Part shown: one piece after another, positions 34,741-43,630 of the stretch
Position numbering within the stretch: the stretch's first letter is position 1
Layout of the letters: each line of letters begins with the position of its first letter
From: an uncultured Bacteroidota bacterium
GTDB lineage: Bacteria; Bacteroidota; Bacteroidia; Chitinophagales; Chitinophagaceae
Reading direction: 5' to 3'
Assembly (NCBI GenBank): GCA_903903635.1
Contig: CAIUZK010000236.1
Location: 1 to 62,431, forward strand
DNA: 62,431 nt
Notes under the pieces: generated by a model
The model's input: only the letters and a program-made list of their open reading frames with translations
Databases searched by the model: none
What the model was told of the DNA's origin: nothing
Translations under genes and position numbers: made by a program

Positions 34741-36078
34741 TTACTCCTCTTTCTTATCACCATGCAATTTTAATGTGCGTAATAATGGCGCTGCAAAAAA
34801 GGTGACTCCCACCACCACTATCGTCATACATCCGCCAAAGACTACTGCAGGTATTGTTCCCATCCAGCGGGCGGTAACTCCGCTTTCCATGGCACCCAAT
34901 TCGTTCGATGAACTGATGAACATGGTATTAACTGCTGCTACTCTGCCCCGCATGCTATCGGGTGTATTGAGTTGTAAAACAGTACCTCTTATTACCACAC
35001 TTACCGCATCGAACATGCCCCCCAACAATAACATAAGGAAGGCTATAATAAAGCCCCACGACATGCCAAAATCTCCTAAAGAAAATATTTTATCAGTACC
35101 AAATGAGCCGCAATAACCAAAGATTATTGTGGTAATTCCAAATCCGGCAATACAAAGCATGAGCTTAAGGCCGGGCTGCTTATTAAGCGGAAGGAATGAC
35201 AATAACAAAAGACAAAGTACAGAACCTATGCCCGGCGCCGCCCGCATCCACCCAAAACCTATTTCACCAACGTTGAGGATATCGATGGCATATACCGGCA
35301 ATAATGCTACAGCCCCGCCAAACAACACAGCAAACATATCGAGTGACAGAACCGCCAGGATTACCTGTGTTTTGAACACAAAGCGCAACCCCTCACCCAG
35401 GCTTTTGGCTATCGGCTCTTTTACCTTTTTCATTATTGGCTGCTTTGGAATCCTCATTATTGCAATCAATGAAATGACCTCAATAATACCTACAGTCAGC
35501 AGAGCACTTTTATAGCCCGACAAAATCATGAACCCACCAAACAGCGGACCCAGTACCGCTCCTATCTGCCATGAAGTGCTGCTCCATGTGGTAGAATTCG
35601 GATATAATTCACGAGGCACCAGCATACCCTGCAAGGCAAAAGACGAAGGACCCAGAAACGCCCTTAACGCACCACCGATAAATATGCCGGCATACACCAG
35701 CCAGATAATTTGCTTGCTAGCCAGGTGGTTACCTAATCCCGGCCAAACAAGAAAAACAAAAAACGATGTTAGCATTATGTACCCGATGATACAAGATGAC
35801 ATCATTGTTTTCTTCTCCTTGATATCAACAAAATGACCGGAAAAAAGTGAGAAGCCTACAGCTGGTATAACCTCACATAATCCCAATATGCCAAGCACAA
35901 GCGGATCTCCTGAATGGGTAACCTCATTAAAGGTAAGTTTGTAATAAACGAAGTAACTGATAATAGCGCTTTGCATATTCAATGCCATAATGATAGCAAC
36001 ACGCACCAGCAGAAAATTCCGGAACAGGGGATAATGAAGTGATTTATTCTTAAGTAAAAAAGCAGTGGCTGGTCGCAC
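34741..36078 (-). CDS. MFS transporter (MFS_3 / enterobactin exporter-like)
   Basis: A 445-residue permease with 10-12 predicted membrane helices and two six-helix halves. It has SGHFVDIKEKKTMM between TM2 and TM3 (the MFS motif A region), FLGPSSFALQGMLVPRELYPNSTTWSSTSWQIGAVLGPLFGG in TM4-TM5 and the DSMRGRVAAVNTMFIS loop in the second half, all seen in the MFS_3 group. Those members export siderophores or drugs. Substrate unknown here. The start is GTG at 36078. No ATG lies in frame upstream, and the RNFLLVRVAIIMALN region must be included. Confidence 0.88.
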   Translation of the reverse strand: MRPATAFLLKNKSLHYPLFRNFLLVRVAIIMALNMQSAIISYFVYYKLTFNEVTHSGDPLVLGILGLCEVIPAVGFSLFSGHFVDIKEKKTMMSSCIIGYIMLTSFFVFLVWPGLGNHLASKQIIWLVYAGIFIGGALRAFLGPSSFALQGMLVPRELYPNSTTWSSTSWQIGAVLGPLFGGFMILSGYKSALLTVGIIEVISLIAIMRIPKQPIMKKVKEPIAKSLGEGLRFVFKTQVILAVLSLDMFAVLFGGAVALLPVYAIDILNVGEIGFGWMRAAPGIGSVLCLLLLSFLPLNKQPGLKLMLCIAGFGITTIIFGYCGSFGTDKIFSLGDFGMSWGFIIAFLMLLLGGMFDAVSVVIRGTVLQLNTPDSMRGRVAAVNTMFISSSNELGAMESGVTARWMGTIPAVVFGGCMTIVVVGVTFFAAPLLRTLKLHGDKKEE

Positions 36079-36394
36079 TAAATCAATTTTGATTTTTTAC
36101 AAACCTATGAAAAAAGGAAGTATAACAATACATCAGTTCATATTACAAGCGGCTGATGGTATTTTACCAGTAATTGAATTCATTTGCTAAAGATTTCAGC
36201 CAAAAGGAAAATATGCAATATGAAAGATTTTTCATCCAAATGATATACTCAGCCATATAACAGGATTATTCAAAAATCCACAGGGTTTGGAATGATCCGC
36301 AGTCTATACCAGATTCATGAATAGAACTTACCAGGATATTGGGTAAAATAAAATATTCTCATGGCATTGCAGCAAATATTAAATTTGCTTTATA
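36079..36394. other. divergent intergenic region
   Basis: This 316-base AT-rich stretch separates the MFS and permease genes. A TAAATTTG (36380-36387) sits just before the permease start and could be a -7 box giving an almost leaderless mRNA. No gene, repeat or strong hairpin was found. Confidence 0.4.
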
Positions 36395-37651
36395 ATGACC
36401 AATGCATCGCAGATAATCGGTACAAGTATCGTTCAGGCTTTCCTGGAACTCAGGGCCAATAAGCTGCGTACATTTCTATCCTTACTCGGTATTACAATAG
36501 GTATCTTTTGCATCATTGCGGTACTTACAGTGCTTGATAGCCTGAAAAATAATATTCAGAAAGAAATGGCCACTCTGGGCAGCGATGTGCTTTATATAGG
36601 CCGCTGGCCCTGGATGGATGAAGGTGGTGATTACAAATGGTGGGAATACCGGCGAAGAGCCAGCATGACCCCTCATGAAGTAAAAGCTATTTTATCGCAG
36701 GTACCGGACGTGGCTACTGCTACTCTTTGCCTTTCCAACCGGGGAATGACCCTGAAACATAACGAACTGGAACTAAGCAATATTGCAGGCTATGCAGTAT
36801 TAAGCGATTTTGATAAGATCCAGAATATAGAAATTGCCAGTGGCAGATATCTCAGCGCATCAGAACTGGATGGAGGCAGTAATACGGTTATATTGGGAGA
36901 TGAGGTGTATAAGGGATTGTTCCCGAGCGGCACCAATGCCCTGGGGCAGAGTATCCATTTCCTGCGGCATCCTTTTATTGTAGTGGGTGTAATGAAAAAA
37001 GTAGGCCAGAATATGGCGGGTTTCGATTTCGACAACTCAGTGATCTTTCCCTATTACACTGCAGCCACTTTAATTGACATCCGTTCTCTTGACCACGACC
37101 CATTGCTGGCAGTAAAAGCAGGGAATGGCAAAAACCTTGAAGAGGTAAAATATGAAGTAGAAGGGGTATTGAGGAGAGTAAGAAAAGTAAAGCCAGGTCA
37201 GGCCAATGATTTTTCTATCAATCACCTGAGTCAGGTTTCAGAACGTATTGAGAGTATTTTTGGGAGTATTGATATCGGGGCCTGGTTTATTGGTGGCTTT
37301 TCATTGCTGGTAGGCGCTTTTGGCATTGCCAATATTATGTTTGTTACGGTGAAAGAAAGAACCAAAATAATAGGATTGAAAAAAGCCATCGGCGCACGCA
37401 AATCTTCAATCATGTGGGAATTTCTACTTGAGGCAATTGTACTTTGCCTTATTGGCGGTGCAATGGGTATTGCTATTGTACTGTTATTAAGCCTCATCCT
37501 TACCTACGGAATAGATTTTCATGTTACATTATCATTCTACAATTTCTTTGTCGGCATTACCATATCTCTTGTGGTTGGGGTCATTTCGGGTATCATACCA
37601 GCCTGGTTTGCATCACGCCTTGATCCGGTAGTGGCCATAAGAACAAACTGA
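36395..37651 (+). CDS. MacB/FtsX-type ABC transporter permease
   Basis: A 418-residue permease with one membrane helix near residue 25-45, a MacB-type periplasmic core domain (about 50-270) and three C-terminal helices in the FtsX domain (about 290-410). The region from WFIGGFSLLVGAFGIANIMFVTVKERTKIIGLKKAIGARKSSIMWEFLLEA is the FtsX signature, and the ending PAWFASRLDPVVAIRTN is typical. Family members transmit ATP-driven motions to export lipoproteins or peptides. No ATP-binding partner is encoded beside it, so the ATPase must be supplied from elsewhere. The phosphoribosyltransferase gene starts 7 bases after its stop. Confidence 0.9.
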   Translation: MTNASQIIGTSIVQAFLELRANKLRTFLSLLGITIGIFCIIAVLTVLDSLKNNIQKEMATLGSDVLYIGRWPWMDEGGDYKWWEYRRRASMTPHEVKAILSQVPDVATATLCLSNRGMTLKHNELELSNIAGYAVLSDFDKIQNIEIASGRYLSASELDGGSNTVILGDEVYKGLFPSGTNALGQSIHFLRHPFIVVGVMKKVGQNMAGFDFDNSVIFPYYTAATLIDIRSLDHDPLLAVKAGNGKNLEEVKYEVEGVLRRVRKVKPGQANDFSINHLSQVSERIESIFGSIDIGAWFIGGFSLLVGAFGIANIMFVTVKERTKIIGLKKAIGARKSSIMWEFLLEAIVLCLIGGAMGIAIVLLLSLILTYGIDFHVTLSFYNFFVGITISLVVGVISGIIPAWFASRLDPVVAIRTN

Positions 37652-37658
37652 TCTTATT

Positions 37659-38159
37659 ATGAAGAAGAAACGGGTACTCATTCTGGAACAGGAGCGCATA
37701 GCATATAAACTGCGCCGCATGGCCTATGAAATATGGGAGAAAAACAGCGATGAGCAGGAAATAATATTAATCGGCATTGATGGAGGAGGCAGCATACTGG
37801 CTGAAAATTTGTCTGCACTGGTTAAAGAAATCAGTCCGTTGAAAGTGATTACATTGCCGCTGAAGGTTAACAAGAAAAAACTTCCCGGCACTGCAATAGA
37901 CCCCGGCATGAATCTTGATGGCCGCACAGTTGTGCTGGTAGATGATGTAGTAAGCTCTGGTAAAACCATTTTCTATTGCCTGAATTCATTGCTGTGTTTC
38001 GACATGAAGAAACTTATGGTTGCAGTACTGGTAGACCGGAAGCATAAATCATTCCCCATAGCCTCAGATATAGTTGGCCATACCATAGCCACAACCCTTC
38101 AGGATCATATTGAGGTGGAGACCGAAGACAAAAAAATTGTTGCAGTTTATCTCGAGTAA
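37659..38159 (+). CDS. PyrR-like phosphoribosyltransferase
   Basis: A 166-residue type I PRTase. The PRPP-binding loop is VVLVDDVVSSGKT (91-103), and IILIGIDGGGSILAENL is the flexible-loop region at the N-terminal side. Length and the C-terminal DRKHKSFPIASDIVGHTIATTLQDHIEVE, with an FPI..D..G segment, place it near PyrR and uracil/hypoxanthine PRTases, but the base specificity is not clear. Unlike classical pyrR, it is not in a pyrimidine operon; it follows the permease by 7 bases. Confidence 0.85.
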   Translation: MKKKRVLILEQERIAYKLRRMAYEIWEKNSDEQEIILIGIDGGGSILAENLSALVKEISPLKVITLPLKVNKKKLPGTAIDPGMNLDGRTVVLVDDVVSSGKTIFYCLNSLLCFDMKKLMVAVLVDRKHKSFPIASDIVGHTIATTLQDHIEVETEDKKIVAVYLE

Positions 38160-38260
38160 CGCATACAGAAGAAAGAATCAACTGAAATAATTAAAGCACC
38201 TACTATCCCCTATTTACTTTTCATAGTTTACCATCTACTAATTTCCAATATCAGATAAAG

Positions 38261-39217
38261 ATGTCATTTACATTAGTGATACATGGCGGGGCAGGCAATA
38301 TTACTCCCGCGATAATGAATAAAGAACAGGAAGCCGATTATCATGCAGGCCTCAAAGAAGCTTTAGATAAAGGTTATGAAATATTGAAAGGTGGCGGCAA
38401 ATCTTTGGATGCAGTTGTAGCGGCAATATGCGCCATGGAAGACAATCCCATATTCAACGCAGGTCGTGGAGCAGTTTTTACAAAAAAAGGATTGAACGAA
38501 ATGGATGCCGCGCTTATGGATGGCAGCAACCTGATGGCCGGCGCTGTAGCCGGTGTTCGAAACATAAAGAACCCCATTAAGCTGGCTCACGAAGTAATGC
38601 TGCATTCCGGTCATGTTTTCCTGAGTGGTAGCGGCGCAGGAGAGTTTGCACTTTCGCAGGGCATTGAAATGGCTCCTGATAAATATTTCTTTAACCAGTC
38701 GCGGTACGATCAGTGGCTGGAGATAAGGGATACAAATTTCACCCAACTGGACCATAAAGGCGATAATCTGAAAGATGGCGTAGTGCCCAACACCGGCCAT
38801 AAATTTGGTACCGTTGGTGCGGTTGCCTACGATATACATGGCAACATTGCCGCAGGAACATCTACCGGTGGCATGACCAACAAGCGCTTCGGTCGCATAG
38901 GCGACAGCCCCGTAATAGGCGCAGGCACTTATGCCAATAACAACACTTGTGCCATATCCTGTACCGGCCATGGTGAACCATTTATCAGGGCATGTGTAGC
39001 GCACGATGTTTCCTGTCTTATGGAGTATAAGGGTTTATCGCTGCAGGAAGCCTGTGCAGTGGTTATTAAAGATAAGCTCGTGAAAATGGGTGGTGAAGGC
39101 GGCCTGATTGCAGTGGATGGGAAAGGCAATTATGATTTCTGCTTTAACTCAGCAGGCATGTACCGCGGAATGAGAAATAGTGAAGGAAAGGAAGTTGTGG
39201 CTTTTTATGGGCTATAG
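38261..39217 (+). CDS. iaaA: isoaspartyl peptidase / L-asparaginase
   Basis: A 318-residue Ntn hydrolase of the plant-type asparaginase family. The precursor should self-cleave at Gly183-Thr184 in KFGTVGAVA to expose the catalytic Thr. Other motifs: VIHGGAGNI at the start, NAGRGAVFTKKG, GSNLMAGAVAGVRNIKNPI, and the GRIGDSPVIGAGTYANN substrate loop. It hydrolyses beta-aspartyl dipeptides and asparagine. No signal peptide is present, so it is cytoplasmic, unlike the Tat-exported glycosylasparaginase at 22759. It starts 101 bases after the PRTase gene. Confidence 0.93.
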   Translation: MSFTLVIHGGAGNITPAIMNKEQEADYHAGLKEALDKGYEILKGGGKSLDAVVAAICAMEDNPIFNAGRGAVFTKKGLNEMDAALMDGSNLMAGAVAGVRNIKNPIKLAHEVMLHSGHVFLSGSGAGEFALSQGIEMAPDKYFFNQSRYDQWLEIRDTNFTQLDHKGDNLKDGVVPNTGHKFGTVGAVAYDIHGNIAAGTSTGGMTNKRFGRIGDSPVIGAGTYANNNTCAISCTGHGEPFIRACVAHDVSCLMEYKGLSLQEACAVVIKDKLVKMGGEGGLIAVDGKGNYDFCFNSAGMYRGMRNSEGKEVVAFYGL

Positions 39218-39438
39218 TTTATCTATTTAGGGATCATATAATCTTAGAAATTTTATTTCCGGTGTCTTCAATATCATTTGAATGCCAATTGGACCTATTT
39301 GTTAAAAAACAGGTATAAAAGAGTGTGCCTATCCCCCAACCCGCCTATAACTTCATCGTATGCAGGAAAATGATTCTGATGAGTTAATCCGACCCCGCCA
39401 TCTCGCTAAATCCCCGTAATTTTACACTTACCACTATT

Positions 39439-42342
39439 ATGGCAGTTAAGAAAACGACAATTGCAAAAAGCCCTAAGAAAAAGGCTACTGCAGCAGCAAT
39501 AACAAAGGAAATGGAGATGGAGGCAATATCTGCGCCTGAAGTGGAACACCATACACCAGGTGAATCACTGATTCCGGATACTCATGATGCCATATTTATC
39601 AAAGGTGCCAGAATGCACAACCTTAAAAATGTAGATGTATCCATCCCCCGCAATAAACTGGTTGTGGTAACAGGAGTTAGCGGCAGTGGTAAATCATCAC
39701 TTACCATGGATACTTTGTTTGCCGAGGGGCAGAGACGCTATGCTGAAAGCCTCAGCGCTTATGCCAGGCAGTTCCTGATGCGCATGGATAAACCTGATGT
39801 GGATTATATACGGGGTATTTGTCCGGCTATTGCTATTGAACAAAAAGTAACGACCAGAACTCCAAGAAGTACTGTAGGCAGCATGACCGAGATCTATGAT
39901 TATCTCAGGTTGTTATTTGCACGAATAGGAAAAACATACTCACCGGTAAGCGGTAAAGAAGTAAAAAAAGACACCGTAACTGATGTTGTTGATTTTGTAA
40001 AAACCTTACCGGTCGGCGCCAAGGTTCAGTTTATTGTGCCATTGGTGCTTCGCTACCAGCGCACGTTGGAAGAAGAACTGAATATACTGATGCAAAAAGG
40101 GTTCAGTAGAATTTATGCACCAAAGGTTGATGAAAAACCAATTCGCATTGAAAGTGTACTGGATGGTAGTGTTGCCATTGGTAAAGCAAAAGTAAATCTG
40201 CTGATAGACCGTATTGTGGTAAAACCGGAATTCGACGAAGATGACCTGCACCGCCTGGCCGATAGTATTCAGACCGCATTTTATGAAAGTGAGGGCGAAT
40301 GCCATGTAGAGGTGGATGGCAAGACCATGCACACCTTCAATAACCGGTTTGAGGCAGATGGTATTGTATTTGATGAGCCTACACCCAATTTATTTTCCTT
40401 TAATAATCCTTATGGCGCCTGCCCGACATGCGAAGGTTTTGGCCAGGTACTGGGCATAGACGATGCCCTGGTAATACCAGACAACCGGCTCAGTGTATAT
40501 GAAGGCGCTGTGGTGTGCTGGCGTGGCGAAAAAATGAGCGAATGGCAGCAGGCATTTATGAAGGCTGCTGTTAAATATGATTTCCCGATACACAAGTCGG
40601 TAGCCGACCTTTCGCAAGCTGAACTCAGCCTGCTATGGGATGGTAATGCCAAAGTGAGTGGCATACGCGATTTCTTTACCATGGTAGAGCAAAACCTCTA
40701 TAAGGTGCAATACCGTGTTATGCAGGCCCGATACAGGGGGCGTACTACCTGCCATACCTGCAAAGGCTCACGGTTGAGGAAAGATGCACTGTATGTAAAA
40801 ATAAACGGCGTAACCATAGCCGACCTGATGTTTCGCCCGGCCGATGAACTTTTTGACTGGCTGCAATCCATGAAGTTATCGGAGCATGATACCACCATTG
40901 CCAAACGTATCATGATAGAAATAAACCAGCGCATGAAAACACTGCTGGATGTGGGATTAAGTTATCTTTCACTAAGCCGGCTTGCCAACACATTATCCGG
41001 TGGTGAGAGTCAACGTATCCAGCTTACCAAATTCCTGGGCAGCAATCTTACTGATTCATTGTATATACTCGATGAGCCTAGTATTGGCTTGCATAGCAGG
41101 GATACCGAACGCCTGATTCGTGTATTAAAATCTTTGCGCGACCTTGGTAATACAGTTGTGGTAGTTGAGCATGATGAAATGATGATGCGGGAGGCAGACT
41201 ATATTATAGACATGGGCCCACTAGCAAGCCATCTGGGTGGCGAGGTTGTGGCTGTTGGGCCATACGATGAATTGATAAAAAATCCTGCCAGCCTTACCGG
41301 CAAATACCTGAGCGGCGCGTTGAAAATTGAAGCCCCTGCCATCAGGCGCAAACCTACCGGCAAGATCAGGATAGAAGGATGCAGGCAAAACAACCTTAAA
41401 AATATTGATGTGGATTTCCCGCTCAATTTGCTGTGTGTTGTAACAGGTGTGAGCGGAAGCGGAAAAACAACACTGGTAAAGCAGACCTTGTACCCTGCCC
41501 TTCAGAAACATTATGGGGAAGGCTCCGACAGACCGGGTATATTCAGAACATTATCGGGCGATATGCAAAACATTAATCTTGTTGAGCAGGTAGATCAGAA
41601 CCCAATAGGCAAGTCATCGCGCAGCAACCCGGTTACCTATATCAAGGCATACGACGAGATACGTAAACTATACGCGAAACAACCTTTATCTAAAATGCGT
41701 GGTTTTGCCGAAAAACATTTTTCTTTCAATACCGATGGTGGCCGGTGCGATACCTGTAAGGGTGAGGGTGAAGTGGTAGTAGAGATGCAGTTTCTTGCCG
41801 ATGTGCACCTGCTTTGTGAAGTGTGCAAGGGTAAACGATTTAAAGATGAAGTACTTGAGGTAACCTACCGTACCAAAAGTGTATACGATGTGCTGGAAAT
41901 GAGCGTTGATGAATCAATAGCTTTCTTCGCCGATGAGAAAAAGCTGGCATCCGCACTCCAGCCACTGAGCGATGTTGGACTTGGCTATATCAAACTGGGG
42001 CAAAGCAGCGATACGCTGAGCGGAGGTGAAGCACAGCGTGTGAAACTGGCTTCATTCCTGGGCAGGGGCAAAATGAAGGATAAGGTGTTGTTCATCTTCG
42101 ATGAGCCCACCACCGGCCTGCACATGCACGATATTAAAAAGCTCCTGGGTTCCTTCGATGCCTTGATAGAACAGGGGCATTCGATAATAGTCATAGAGCA
42201 CAATACCGATGTAATAAAATGTGCCGATTGGGTTATAGACCTTGGACCAGAAGGCGGTATTGGTGGCGGCTACTTATTGTATGAAGGTGAACCGGGAGGA
42301 TTGAAAAAAGTGAAGGAGAGTTATACGGGAAGGTATTTATGA
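39439..42342 (+). CDS. uvrA: excinuclease ABC subunit A
   Basis: A 967-residue DNA damage sensor of nucleotide excision repair. Two ABC modules are present: Walker A GVSGSGKSS at about 79-87 and GVSGSGKTT near residue 673. Signatures LSGGESQRI and LSGGEAQRV are both intact. The first zinc finger (CPTCEGFGQV ... CHTCKGSRL) and second (CDTCKGEGEV ... CEVCKGKRF) are complete. About 50 extra residues, Lys/Ala-rich, precede the usual IKGARMHNLKN start; the ATG chosen is the first in frame after the upstream stop and cannot be shortened without evidence. The gene is alone, without uvrB or uvrC nearby. Confidence 0.97.
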   Translation: MAVKKTTIAKSPKKKATAAAITKEMEMEAISAPEVEHHTPGESLIPDTHDAIFIKGARMHNLKNVDVSIPRNKLVVVTGVSGSGKSSLTMDTLFAEGQRRYAESLSAYARQFLMRMDKPDVDYIRGICPAIAIEQKVTTRTPRSTVGSMTEIYDYLRLLFARIGKTYSPVSGKEVKKDTVTDVVDFVKTLPVGAKVQFIVPLVLRYQRTLEEELNILMQKGFSRIYAPKVDEKPIRIESVLDGSVAIGKAKVNLLIDRIVVKPEFDEDDLHRLADSIQTAFYESEGECHVEVDGKTMHTFNNRFEADGIVFDEPTPNLFSFNNPYGACPTCEGFGQVLGIDDALVIPDNRLSVYEGAVVCWRGEKMSEWQQAFMKAAVKYDFPIHKSVADLSQAELSLLWDGNAKVSGIRDFFTMVEQNLYKVQYRVMQARYRGRTTCHTCKGSRLRKDALYVKINGVTIADLMFRPADELFDWLQSMKLSEHDTTIAKRIMIEINQRMKTLLDVGLSYLSLSRLANTLSGGESQRIQLTKFLGSNLTDSLYILDEPSIGLHSRDTERLIRVLKSLRDLGNTVVVVEHDEMMMREADYIIDMGPLASHLGGEVVAVGPYDELIKNPASLTGKYLSGALKIEAPAIRRKPTGKIRIEGCRQNNLKNIDVDFPLNLLCVVTGVSGSGKTTLVKQTLYPALQKHYGEGSDRPGIFRTLSGDMQNINLVEQVDQNPIGKSSRSNPVTYIKAYDEIRKLYAKQPLSKMRGFAEKHFSFNTDGGRCDTCKGEGEVVVEMQFLADVHLLCEVCKGKRFKDEVLEVTYRTKSVYDVLEMSVDESIAFFADEKKLASALQPLSDVGLGYIKLGQSSDTLSGGEAQRVKLASFLGRGKMKDKVLFIFDEPTTGLHMHDIKKLLGSFDALIEQGHSIIVIEHNTDVIKCADWVIDLGPEGGIGGGYLLYEGEPGGLKKVKESYTGRYL

Positions 42343-42466
42343 TTATGACGCCCTATTTATTTGGCGGATTTTTTAAAAATGCTCCCTTTTGTTTCCTATT
42401 TTCACATTAGTGTTTTGAAATAGCATTTATTGAGCTGTAATTTGTTTATACTAAATTAGTCATTTT

Positions 42467-43153
42467 ATGATAACCAGATTTCTCACTTGTTTATTAATAT
42501 TTGTTGGTATTAATTTCAATTCCTCCGCCCAGATAACCACCTGCCAATTATCTCTGACTGATTCTACAAAGGATATTCTTTACCTGGGTATAGCTAACAG
42601 GATTTGCATTAAAAATCTGCCTGAAAACTGCAAGGTCGTTTTTGAAGGAAAAACCCTTGAGCCTGATAAAAATTCTACCTCAGACCTTTCATTTTACGAA
42701 CTGAATGTTGTGGATAAAAACGACGTTACGCTGCATGTTAATAATGCAGGTAAGGAAATTTATAAGAAAACATTTACACTCAAATACCTTACTAATCCAA
42801 GATTACAGCTTGGCATAGTTAAGGAAACTTCTGCAACTGTAGCAGAGATCCTGGCGGCTCCATTCCTCCACTTCTCTCCCATAGGTGAGTTTTTGAAGCC
42901 CTCATACAATTTCAATATCCATGATTATGTCATTATCATTATCCGCAATCATAATCTGAATCGATACCGGATGAATGCTCGTAACTTAAAGGAAAGATTT
43001 AGCGGGGTTCAATTTGAACAAAAAATTACAGACGAAATCCGTACCCTGAAAAATGGGGATGAAATAATGTTTGAAGATATCCATGCTTATGGCCCGGATG
43101 GAGTGACAAGGGCAATTCCCAACCTCAGCATTCACATTATTTCAAACCATTGA
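42467..43153 (+). CDS. secreted protein with two GldM C-terminal-like domains
   Basis: A 228-residue exported protein (signal peptide 1-20, ending SSAQ). Residues 22-115 resemble GldM domain 3 (the ILYLGIANRICIK strand matches NVLYIGVDNP, and YKKTFTLKYLTNPRLQLG matches F.IK.LP.P...G). Residues 115-228 resemble GldM domain 4 (a NLKERFSG, then GDEIMFEDIHAYGPDGVTRAIPNLSI motif). GldM proper has an N-terminal membrane helix that couples to GldL. This protein has none, so it would be freely periplasmic or surface-bound. It could associate with the T9SS/gliding ring, but this is inference. The next gene is a related one. Confidence 0.7.
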   Translation: MITRFLTCLLIFVGINFNSSAQITTCQLSLTDSTKDILYLGIANRICIKNLPENCKVVFEGKTLEPDKNSTSDLSFYELNVVDKNDVTLHVNNAGKEIYKKTFTLKYLTNPRLQLGIVKETSATVAEILAAPFLHFSPIGEFLKPSYNFNIHDYVIIIIRNHNLNRYRMNARNLKERFSGVQFEQKITDEIRTLKNGDEIMFEDIHAYGPDGVTRAIPNLSIHIISNH

Positions 43154-43214
43154 GAATAAAATCTTTTATACCTTTAATCATTAAACTCAGGACACTTCCG
43201 ACAATTAACCAGAA

Positions 43215-43622
43215 ATGAAAAAGATCTGCCTACTCCTTTTACTATTGTTACCTGCATTAATTTCTTCTGCGCAACATAAACAAAAAAAGCAGAAAAAAGC
43301 TGCTGAGTTACCCTACCCTAATGTGTGGATAGGCAGTATCAGAACCTACTATACTACCCGCGAAGCAATTCTCTCCAATCCCATACTTACTACGGATTCT
43401 GTTGGTTGCCGTGTATCGGGTTTTACTGTATCGCTGCAAGCGCCGGGGCATGACTTTTTCGGGCCTTTATATTCCAATACATGGGAGATGACTGAGATTC
43501 AGAAATCCAAGATAAAAGAATGGGACTATAAAGATGTTACCATTTTCATTCAGGACATACACCTTAATTGCCATGAGAAGGATGCTGTTGCCAACCCCTT
43601 CAGTGTTAAGTATGACCACTAA
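43215..43622 (+). CDS. secreted single GldM domain-4-like protein
   Basis: A 135-residue exported protein (signal peptide to about residue 19, ending SSAQ) followed by a lysine-rich linker. The rest matches only the last domain of the previous gene: LPYPNVWIGSI, SVGCRVSGFTVSLQAPG, MTEIQKSKIKEWDYKDVTIFIQDIHL. It lies 61 bases after the two-domain protein on the same strand, so they are probably co-transcribed and diverged from a common ancestor. Function is unknown. Two cysteines (GCRVSG, LNCHEKD) could pair. Confidence 0.65.
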   Translation: MKKICLLLLLLLPALISSAQHKQKKQKKAAELPYPNVWIGSIRTYYTTREAILSNPILTTDSVGCRVSGFTVSLQAPGHDFFGPLYSNTWEMTEIQKSKIKEWDYKDVTIFIQDIHLNCHEKDAVANPFSVKYDH

Positions 43623-43630
43623 CCGGCCTG

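Noticed and set aside
36109-36192. A 27-codon frame (MKKGSITIHQF...) upstream of the permease
   Set aside because: It is short, has no similarity to a known peptide and no ribosome-binding or promoter evidence.
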